A stretch of DNA of 64,000 nt, taken from positions 1 through 64,000 of the forward strand of contig CAYFXE010000005.1 in the NCBI GenBank assembly GCA_964347035.1, in the 5' to 3' direction. The DNA comes from CAYFXE01 sp964347035 (GTDB lineage: Bacteria > Acidobacteriota > Aminicenantia > Aminicenantales > Aminicenantaceae). Position 1 is the stretch's first letter. Each line of letters starts with the position of its first letter. A program made the position numbers and the translations under genes. The notes below the pieces were generated by a model. The model searched no databases. It was not told where the DNA came from and saw only the letters and a list, made by a program, of their open reading frames with translations. Shown here one piece after another: positions 54,821 to 61,617 of the stretch.

Positions 54821-55747
54821 TTAACTCCTCTTTGGTAAAGGTCGCAAACGACCGGCCCCTGAAAACCTGTTAAAAGTCGCCGCACGATCTGGTATTTGTT
54901 TGACATCGAGGCCTATAGAGGAAAGAGCTCCCATCATATCAACCATCGGATTGGCGGTATCTGAGAGAGGGCCAAAACATCCCCGACAGGGCATGTAGGC
55001 TTTTATGCATCTAGGTGTTTTCTCTGCTCCCCCACAGCCTGATCTTGTGGCGGGGCCATTGCACAGGTACCCTTGTTCCATAAAACAGCGAACAGTATCC
55101 AAGGGTTTCCCGACTTCAAATTCCACGGATTCAAGGGGTCTTTTCACACTGGCCACGGCTTTTTCTTTTCTGATAGTGGGACATTCATCACAAACACTCT
55201 TTGATGGAAGGGTGACTTCTCTTCCTTCTAAAAGTGCAGTCAACGCTTCAGCGACCATTTCAGGGGTTGTCGGACAGCCGGGCAGCTTGAGGTCAATATC
55301 TACGACTTCATGTAGAGCGTAAATCCTATCGGTAAAAGGTGATATTGCCTGAGTCGGTGTATCTGCCGAATCTGTGGAGACAGAACCTCGAAAAACCTTT
55401 TCTTGAAGATCATCAACTGTAAACTGATTAGCAAGAGCTGGTACACCGCCATAACATGCACAAGATCCTAAAGCAATGAGTGTTTTACACTTTTTCCTCA
55501 TCTCCTCAGCTAATTCTTTGTTCTCTTCCACCCGGATTCCGCCAGAAATAATTCCCACATCGGCTTCAGGAATCTCTGGGCCGGATTGATCGCCTGTCTG
55601 TCCAAATAATTTATGATCCATGATGACGGGCATGTGGACAAACTCAAGCTGGGGTAGAAGGTCAAGAAGTGGTTCGCCAATGTCAAGGATGGTTACCTCA
55701 CATCCTGCACAGATGGTGAACCATTCTTCCGCTACTTTAACAGCCAT
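54821..55747 (-). CDS. mvhG: [NiFe] hydrogenase small subunit, MvhG-type
   Basis: It carries three Fe-S clusters that lead electrons away from the Ni site. The proximal-cluster ligands are in ICAGCEVTILDIGEP, ALGSCACYGGVP and LPGCPTTPEMV. Further cysteines are in VCDECPTIRKEK, GYLCNGPATRSGCGG and MPCRGCFGPL. No twin-arginine signal is present, so the enzyme is cytoplasmic. A perfect AGGAGGTGA lies before the ATG. It is the first gene of the leftward run. Confidence 0.93.
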   Translation of the reverse strand: MAVKVAEEWFTICAGCEVTILDIGEPLLDLLPQLEFVHMPVIMDHKLFGQTGDQSGPEIPEADVGIISGGIRVEENKELAEEMRKKCKTLIALGSCACYGGVPALANQFTVDDLQEKVFRGSVSTDSADTPTQAISPFTDRIYALHEVVDIDLKLPGCPTTPEMVAEALTALLEGREVTLPSKSVCDECPTIRKEKAVASVKRPLESVEFEVGKPLDTVRCFMEQGYLCNGPATRSGCGGAEKTPRCIKAYMPCRGCFGPLSDTANPMVDMMGALSSIGLDVKQIPDRAATFNRFSGAGRLRPLPKRS

Positions 55748-55843
55748 TTTTCACCTCCTAAATTTATGGTTGTAATTATAAGACAGTGGGTGTTTTTAAG
55801 CGGCATTAGCTAAAATGCGCTCTTTTCCGCACCAGATAAACTT

Positions 55844-55886
55844 AGTGTAATTATAGGAAAAGTATTGAAAATCTTATAATTACACT
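55844..55886. promoter_or_regulatory. Candidate operator: inverted TGTAATTATA repeats at the hydrogenase promoter
   Basis: AGTGTAATTATA (55844-55855) is mirrored exactly by TATAATTACACT (55875-55886). The right half abuts the -10 box and covers the expected start of transcription. A third direct copy of the core, TGTAATTATAAGA, is at 55771-55783 in the leader. All three share TGTAATTATA(A/G)GA. A dimeric repressor site is the simplest reading; the regulator is unknown. Confidence 0.6.
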
Positions 55887-55888
55887 CA

Positions 55889-55917
55889 ATTTTATTGATA
55901 ATAAATATTGTTGTCAA
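55889..55917 (-). promoter_or_regulatory. Candidate sigma70-type promoter of mvhG
   Basis: On the minus strand, TTGACA (55917-55912), a 17-base spacer, and TAAAAT (55894-55889) form a good vegetative promoter. The predicted start near 55882 gives a leader of about 135 bases to mvhG. The region 55748-56046 is otherwise AT-rich and gene-free. Confidence 0.65.
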
Positions 55918-56046
55918 TACAAAAAAGCAAAAAATATCACCATATTGATTTTTTTCCAGAATCCCTTTTATTTAGGCTTGCTTTTTTGTTTGAAAAAAAA
56001 GTAAAATTAGGAAAACAAAATCCAAACTAGACAAAAAGGAGGAAGA

Positions 56047-56739
56047 ATGAGAAGAAAAATTTCGTTTATTCTTGCCGTTATTTTCCTCGCATTTATCCTG
56101 CAAACCTGTGCGCAGAAACCTGAAGAGGGCCTTCTCAAGAGATATTTTCATGCCATTTCTTTGAATGACTTGACCACGATGTCAACCATGGCCTTGGAGC
56201 CAGTTGCTCTCGAGGTCGCCACTTGGGAGATTGTCCAGGTCGGTGAAGAAATGGTGGTCCCTGCTAATCTTCCATATTTGAATAAACAAGAATTAGAATT
56301 CAAGAAAAAACTGGAAGACCATGTCGGCGTCACTCTTGACGCAAGAGACGAATTAGATGAGGCTGAATTCGAGCTGGAAAATGCCCGCACGAGAGCGGCC
56401 AGACGAGCTGCCCAAAAAAAGGTGGATGATCTCAAGGCCAAGTATGAGGAAGTCTATTCCGAACATAAAGATTTGCAGAAAGGATATAACGAAGCCAAGG
56501 CCACTTCAGCCAGAGAAGAGGAGATAACAAGTTTCTCCTTGGGGGAAAGAGATCTCGCCAATATAAGAGATCTAACGGGTGAGGTCTCATCCAAGGAAGT
56601 CGATGTTAAAATTGTGACTAAAGACGACGAAGAGAAGACGTACAGATTTTACCTTAGGAATTACAGCCTCAGGGACGAGGCTTTAGGCATCGATCGTCAG
56701 GGAAGATGGGTCATTGTCAATTTTGAGCCCATCAGCTGA
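56047..56739 (+). CDS. Putative lipoprotein with coiled coil
   Basis: A signal peptide ends in the lipobox-like FILQTC, with Cys near residue 21. A charged helical region (about residues 85-160, rich in E, K, R and A) looks like a coiled coil, followed by a short beta-rich tail (VDVKIVTKDDEEKTYRFYL). I recognise no named family. AAGGAGG precedes the ATG. It probably is an envelope-anchored structural protein; function unknown. Confidence 0.7.
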   Translation: MRRKISFILAVIFLAFILQTCAQKPEEGLLKRYFHAISLNDLTTMSTMALEPVALEVATWEIVQVGEEMVVPANLPYLNKQELEFKKKLEDHVGVTLDARDELDEAEFELENARTRAARRAAQKKVDDLKAKYEEVYSEHKDLQKGYNEAKATSAREEEITSFSLGERDLANIRDLTGEVSSKEVDVKIVTKDDEEKTYRFYLRNYSLRDEALGIDRQGRWVIVNFEPIS

Positions 56740-56788
56740 TATTGACACTTCCTTTTATTTCATTTATAAATATTCTTTTTTTTAAACC

Positions 56789-56863
56789 GGGCCGTTAGCT
56801 CAGAGGGAGAGCACCGGCCTTTTAAGCCGGGTGTCGCTGGTTCGAGTCCAGCACGGCTCACCA
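56789..56863 (+). tRNA. tRNA-Lys (anticodon TTT)
   Basis: A complete cloverleaf: acceptor GGGCCGT/ACGGCTC, D arm with AGCTC..GAGC, anticodon arm CCGGC-CTTTTAA-GCCGG giving TTT, and T arm CTGG-TTCGAGT-CCAG. Discriminator A is followed by an encoded CCA. Confidence 0.95.
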
Positions 56864-56872
56864 ACCATAAGC

Positions 56873-56947
56873 GCCCCTGTCGTCTAGCCTGGCCTAGGAC
56901 ATCGCCCTTTCAAGGCGGCAACACGGGTTCAAATCCCGTCGGGGGCG
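56873..56947 (+). tRNA. tRNA-Glu (anticodon TTC)
   Basis: A complete cloverleaf: acceptor GCCCCTG/CGGGGGC, anticodon arm CGCC-CTTTCAA-GGCG giving TTC, and T arm ACGGG-TTCAAAT-CCCGT. No CCA is encoded; seven Ts follow directly and may end transcription. It lies nine bases after tRNA-Lys. Confidence 0.95.
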
Positions 56948-57082
56948 TTTTTTTAGATGGACGTCCTCTGTCTATAGAGAAATTCTTATCTGGAGATTGC
57001 AGAGGTTAAGGAGAGGCTGCCAGGGTTGAAATTTCGATAGTTTATTCATAATATCAGACTAACATTAATGGAGGATTGAGGG

Positions 57083-59188
57083 ATGCGAAATCATATGAAT
57101 CAAAATAATTCTCTGAGCAAAACGCTTTTCCGTGTCGCAACGGTTTTCGGAATTCTTTTCCTTTTTTTATTTCCCCTCGAGTGCTCAACCGGTGAGATCT
57201 TCTCGGCCGAGGATGTCTTAAAAACTAAAACATGCAACAACGTGGAGATAAGCCCTGATGGCGAATGGATTGCTTATACTGTGTCTGTGCCGAGGGAAGC
57301 GAGCGACAAGCCTGGGGGAGCCTACAGTGAACTCTATGTTGTTTCGGTCAAAACAGGGGAAGTCCATCCATTCATAACAGGTAAGACCAATGTCTCCTCG
57401 CCTCTCTGGAGCCCGGATGGATCGATGATCGCTTTTCTCACCAGAAGAGGGGAAAAAGCCAAGACCCAGGTCTGGACCATCCCCGTCAATGGTGGAGAGG
57501 CTTATCAGGTCACCTGCTCCGAGAGTCACATCTCTTCATTCCGGTGGCATCCGGATGGCAAGCAGATTGCTTATATCGCTGCAACTCCCAAGACAGAAAG
57601 AAAAGAGGAGCTGGAAAAGAAAGGTTTCGGTTTCGTCTTTTTTGAGGAAAGTCTAAAACATCGCAATCTTTATATCACTTCTGCTGAGAGTATAGACGAG
57701 GACTGTAAATTAGAACGGTTGACCGAAGGGATCACTGTTTGGAGCTTTGAGTTCAGCCCTGATGGGAAGACCATTGCTGCGGCGATCTCTCCTTATAATC
57801 TTGTCGACGAACGGTACATGTTCCAGAAACTCCATCTTCTCGATATCGAAACAAAGAAACTCACTCGGCTCACCAACAACCCGGGCAAACTTGGAAATTA
57901 CGCCTTCGGCCCTGACGGATCCTGGATTGTTTACGGCGCTGCCAGAGAGAGAGCAGACCATGCTGTTAGTCAGGCTTATGTGATTCCTGTAACCGGAGGA
58001 AACCCGAAAAACCTGACACCGCCCGACTTCATGGGACACATCAACTGGGTTGGTTGGAAGGATGGCAAAACTATCATCTACCGTGCTGCTGAAGGTGTTT
58101 GGCCTACACTCAACACTGTCAGTGTCGAAGGAGGACAGCGACAGGTCATCCTTCATTCTGAAGAGACAGGGATTATTTTCTCAAATCCTTCCCTCACCAG
58201 AGACTTCAAACATTTTGCCATGAGAGGAAGCACGCCAAAAGTCCCTGGAGATGTTTACTACTGGGGAGGAGAAAAGACGGTCAAGAGACTGACAAACGTA
58301 AATCCATGGATCGAAAAAAGAGAGCTTGGCCAACAGGAAATCGCTCGTTACAGTGCCCGCGACGGATTGGAGATAGAGGGGCTTTTGATTTATCCGGTGG
58401 ATTATGAACCCGGGAAAAAATATCCTCTTGTGGTCATCGTCCATGGAGGGCCAGAATCTCATTACTCGAACGGCTGGCTCACGTCTTACAGCCGCCCCGG
58501 CCAGACTCTGGCAGGAAAAGGATATGTTGTTTTTTATCCCAACTATCGAACAAGCACAGGTTATGGTGTTGATCGGGCTTTACAGGGATTCGGAGATCCG
58601 GCCGGGAAGGAGTTTGATGACATCGCCGATGGGATTGAGTGGCTTATCAAAAAAGGAATCGCCGATCCAGAACGTGTGGGATTGGGAGGCGGATCCTATG
58701 GAGGGTATGCCGCTGCCTGGTTTTCTTCATTCTACACAAAATACGTCAAAGCTGTATGCATGTTTGTGGGAATCTCGGATTTGATCAGCAAGGCTGGGAC
58801 CACGGATATTCCTTATGAAATCCTGTACGTGCATTTCGGCAAGAAGCTCGAGGATCGATGGGAGATGAGCCTGAAGAGGAGCCCGATTTACTGGGCTCAC
58901 CAGAGCCGGACAGCGGTGTTGATCCTCGGCGGCACTGGAGACACACGCGTCAGTCCATCCCAGAGTCTGGAATACCATCGCCGACTCAAGATGAACGATC
59001 ATCCTGCCGTCAGGCTCGTTCAATACCCAGGGGAAGGACACGGCAATCAGCGGCAGCCGGGAAGAATCGATGCGATTTACAGGATCTTGGACTGGTACGA
59101 TTGGTACGTGAAAGACAAAAAGCCGCTCGATGGGCCCATGCCTCCACTTGATATAAGCGAGAAGTACGGGCTGAAACTGAAGAAATAA
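57083..59188 (+). CDS. Exported S9 family peptidase (prolyl oligopeptidase/acylaminoacyl type)
   Basis: A signal peptide (about residues 18-37) is followed by a beta-propeller with repeated TolB/PD40-like blades (SPLWSPDGSMIAFLT, FEFSPDGKTIAAAIS). A C-terminal alpha/beta hydrolase domain starts about residue 430. The nucleophile is in GGGSYGGYAAAW (near 539), the Asp in GGTGDTRVSPSQS (near 620) and the His in GEGHGNQ (near 653). It likely degrades peptides in the periplasm, fitting a peptide-using heterotroph. GGAGG lies nine bases before the ATG. Confidence 0.92.
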   Translation: MRNHMNQNNSLSKTLFRVATVFGILFLFLFPLECSTGEIFSAEDVLKTKTCNNVEISPDGEWIAYTVSVPREASDKPGGAYSELYVVSVKTGEVHPFITGKTNVSSPLWSPDGSMIAFLTRRGEKAKTQVWTIPVNGGEAYQVTCSESHISSFRWHPDGKQIAYIAATPKTERKEELEKKGFGFVFFEESLKHRNLYITSAESIDEDCKLERLTEGITVWSFEFSPDGKTIAAAISPYNLVDERYMFQKLHLLDIETKKLTRLTNNPGKLGNYAFGPDGSWIVYGAARERADHAVSQAYVIPVTGGNPKNLTPPDFMGHINWVGWKDGKTIIYRAAEGVWPTLNTVSVEGGQRQVILHSEETGIIFSNPSLTRDFKHFAMRGSTPKVPGDVYYWGGEKTVKRLTNVNPWIEKRELGQQEIARYSARDGLEIEGLLIYPVDYEPGKKYPLVVIVHGGPESHYSNGWLTSYSRPGQTLAGKGYVVFYPNYRTSTGYGVDRALQGFGDPAGKEFDDIADGIEWLIKKGIADPERVGLGGGSYGGYAAAWFSSFYTKYVKAVCMFVGISDLISKAGTTDIPYEILYVHFGKKLEDRWEMSLKRSPIYWAHQSRTAVLILGGTGDTRVSPSQSLEYHRRLKMNDHPAVRLVQYPGEGHGNQRQPGRIDAIYRILDWYDWYVKDKKPLDGPMPPLDISEKYGLKLKK

Positions 59189-59211
59189 ACAAAAGCAGTT
59201 GGATGAGTTTC

Positions 59212-59838
59212 ATGAGAAAAATACTTATTGTTGGCCTGACAATTATCTCCGTCTCAAGCCTGTATGCCGACGGAATTAAGCTCATGGGCGGATTGAACCT
59301 ATCGAAGTATGCTGCCTCGACAAAGGGTGAAAGCCAAGGATGGGGATATAAGGCAGGATTTTGTGTCGGGGCTGGGTTTGAGTTTGACTTATTCGAGAGT
59401 CGAAAGATAGCGATAGAAATCGATGCCTTGTACGTCCAGAAGAAAGGAAGTCGTGGGGAAGCTCCTAATGCGCCCAATGTGGAACGAACTTACAGCCTCA
59501 ACACATTGCGTTTTCCGGTATTAGCTAGGTTCCAATTCAAGAAGGGTATCCCGCTTTACCTTCTCGGTGGCAGTGAATTTTCGTTGGTCATGTCTCACAA
59601 GCAGGAAAGGAAAAGCGAAAACCAAAAAAGTCAGATAGACTTTAAAGAATCAACAAAGAATGCTGATTTTGGCGTGGTGCTGGGAATAGGCTTCGAGATT
59701 AAAATCCGTGAGTTTCAGACTGTTTTTATCGAAGGCCGGTATCATTTTGGATTGGTGAACATCGTCCAGGAAATAGAGGATTTAGAGTCGCTAAAAACCC
59801 ATGCCTTCCTCATCGTTTTTGGTATCAAAAGCTTTTGA
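59212..59838 (+). CDS. Outer-membrane beta-barrel protein (PorT-like)
   Basis: A signal peptide (ILIVGLTIISVSSLYA) is followed by about 190 residues of alternating strands, opening IKLMGGLNLSKYA and ending HAFLIVFGIKSF with a terminal aromatic. This is the layout of a small eight-stranded barrel. It is a paralogue of the next gene (shared MGGLNLSKY, VLGIGFEIK and IEGRYHFG segments). A start at 59203 is also possible. Ligand or role unknown. Confidence 0.78.
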   Translation: MRKILIVGLTIISVSSLYADGIKLMGGLNLSKYAASTKGESQGWGYKAGFCVGAGFEFDLFESRKIAIEIDALYVQKKGSRGEAPNAPNVERTYSLNTLRFPVLARFQFKKGIPLYLLGGSEFSLVMSHKQERKSENQKSQIDFKESTKNADFGVVLGIGFEIKIREFQTVFIEGRYHFGLVNIVQEIEDLESLKTHAFLIVFGIKSF

Positions 59839-59888
59839 TGTTCATGCTTAGCTCGATGGTTTATCATAAGGAAGGATAGCGCGAGAAG

Positions 59889-60488
59889 ATGAAGAAATGC
59901 CTGCCTGTTATTCTCGTTCTAGTCCTGACCACCACTCTTCATGCTGATTTTAAAATCATGGGGGGTTTCAATCTATCAAAGTACAATGTTTCTGGAGACA
60001 AAGATGGATTGGAGTGGGACTACAAATCAGGTTTCGCTGGAGGTATTGGCTTCGAGAGAAACTTAAACCCACTCATGCTCCTTGAATTTAATGTCTTGTA
60101 TTTCCAGAAAGGAAGCAAAGCTAAATCCGCAGAGGAAGGTTCACAGTGGAAATACAACCTGAGTGTGGTGAGTGTGCCCTTACTCTTTCGGAGCAAATTG
60201 CTGTATGATTCTTCGCCTTATGCGGTCGCTGGTGTGGAGTTCTCCTTTATCACTTCCCACGAGCTTGTGTCCGGAGATCAGGAGCCGGTCGATTTAAAAG
60301 ACAGAACGCAGAGCTTTGATTTTGGGGTCGTTATCGGTGGAGGCTTCGAACTGAAGCTTCAAGAACGCTTGTTTCTTTTTATCGAGGGCAGATATCATCT
60401 GGGAATAAGAAATATCGTCAATGATCCTTTGGAATCTCAATCAAGGAAAACGAACGCCTTCCTGATTTTCCTGGGCTTTAGGTCTTAA
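59889..60488 (+). CDS. Outer-membrane beta-barrel protein, paralogue of the preceding gene
   Basis: 199 residues: signal peptide (CLPVILVLVLTTTLHA), then strands beginning FKIMGGFNLSKYNVSG and ending TNAFLIFLGFRS. It shares the same strand landmarks as 59212-59838 (GVVIGGGFELKL, IEGRYHLGI), so the pair arose by duplication. GCGAGAAG precedes the ATG. Confidence 0.78.
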   Translation: MKKCLPVILVLVLTTTLHADFKIMGGFNLSKYNVSGDKDGLEWDYKSGFAGGIGFERNLNPLMLLEFNVLYFQKGSKAKSAEEGSQWKYNLSVVSVPLLFRSKLLYDSSPYAVAGVEFSFITSHELVSGDQEPVDLKDRTQSFDFGVVIGGGFELKLQERLFLFIEGRYHLGIRNIVNDPLESQSRKTNAFLIFLGFRS

Positions 60489-60515
60489 CTAGGAATATTC
60501 CTCAGGTTAGAATCC

Positions 60516-61550
60516 TTAGCCGATATTGTTTTTTCCGATTTCTTGTATAAGGTATTGCCAGTCTTTTTTGTTTCTTGCGAACACGCCGCAATTTCCGAGT
60601 TTGATATTCTTCAGCCCTTTTTCCCTAACCCGATGATAAATCCTGACCATATCAGATAGCGTTGGTGGCTTGACTGATTTCAACTTATAAGCCGGGAAGA
60701 AAGCAAGGATCGTCAGTGGAATTTCAGGGTCCAAATCGGATAGGATTTGAACTATGTTTTCTATCTGATCACCCTCCACCCAGCCGGGAATAAAGAGGGT
60801 GAGGACTTCCAGGACAAACCCTCTTTTCATGATCTCGACCGGAGCTTTCAGTATCCATTCATTCGTCGTACCGCACAGCTTTTGATAGATTCTGTCATCA
60901 TAGGCTTTTAGATCGAGCCAGAAGGAATCGACTCCTGAGGCCTTCAATCTATCCAAATTCTGGGGAGATAATCCATACCCGTTAGATTCCACCAGGACCC
61001 ACATTTTTTCCGAATTTGTCTTGATGTTCTCTGCAGCCTGGCAGTAAAAGTCTGGGCAACAGGTGATATCCCCTCCCGTAAAAGCGATGATATTCCGAGC
61101 CGGGCCGATTCCTTGAGGGCTGAGGACGATATTCTTCCTGTCCAGCATTTCTGGACATAATCCCCCTGTCCTTCCGTAGATCAGACAACTGCCGCAGCTT
61201 CGACACAGGTCCGTGGCATGCCACATGGTGGCTCTTTCCCTGGGTTCCCAGACCGTGACGATTTTTTCGTAGGATTTGGCGATCTCACCGATTTCTGATG
61301 CAGATACCCAGGAGCCATTAACTACCTGGCTGAATTCCCAGGAATGGCACTTAAGACAGGTATGATTACACCCGGACTGGTAGATAGAATAATAATGTTC
61401 CGGTCGCGAGAGGTGAGCCGATTTAATAAGACGCGACCATTGACGGCCTTCTTGTCTTAAGGTGAGCTCGCAGGCTTTCTTTGATTCTTTTTTATCTTTG
61501 GTAAGACAACTTCCGGGCTTAAATCCTTGTTCCACAAGAGTGCATTTCAT
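60516..61550 (-). CDS. Radical SAM protein with extra Fe-S cysteine cluster
   Basis: The radical SAM triad is in SGCNHTCLKCHSW (CxxxCxxC). A second cysteine set (DLCRSCGSC and GGLCPEM, then ITCCPDFYC) probably binds an auxiliary cluster. IAFTGGDITC is the GGE-like SAM-binding turn, and LDLKAYDDRIY plus LTLFIPGW fit the pyruvate-formate-lyase-activase-like branch. The substrate is unknown. ATG 61550 (MKCTLVEQGF) is chosen; TTG 61625, which would overlap the mannosidase stop by 8 bases, is also possible. Confidence 0.75.
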   Translation of the reverse strand: MKCTLVEQGFKPGSCLTKDKKESKKACELTLRQEGRQWSRLIKSAHLSRPEHYYSIYQSGCNHTCLKCHSWEFSQVVNGSWVSASEIGEIAKSYEKIVTVWEPRERATMWHATDLCRSCGSCLIYGRTGGLCPEMLDRKNIVLSPQGIGPARNIIAFTGGDITCCPDFYCQAAENIKTNSEKMWVLVESNGYGLSPQNLDRLKASGVDSFWLDLKAYDDRIYQKLCGTTNEWILKAPVEIMKRGFVLEVLTLFIPGWVEGDQIENIVQILSDLDPEIPLTILAFFPAYKLKSVKPPTLSDMVRIYHRVREKGLKNIKLGNCGVFARNKKDWQYLIQEIGKNNIG

Positions 61551-61617
61551 AGTCTTTTTTTTCGGTGGATCCAAGGCGATAAGCGGATCGAAAGTACCGC
61601 CCTTGTCGCTGTATCCA

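Noticed and set aside
45626..55747. Sigma54 (-24/-12) promoters for the NtrC-type regulator
   Set aside because: By eye I found no convincing GG-N10-GC element with correct context in the intergenic regions; a weight-matrix scan would be needed.
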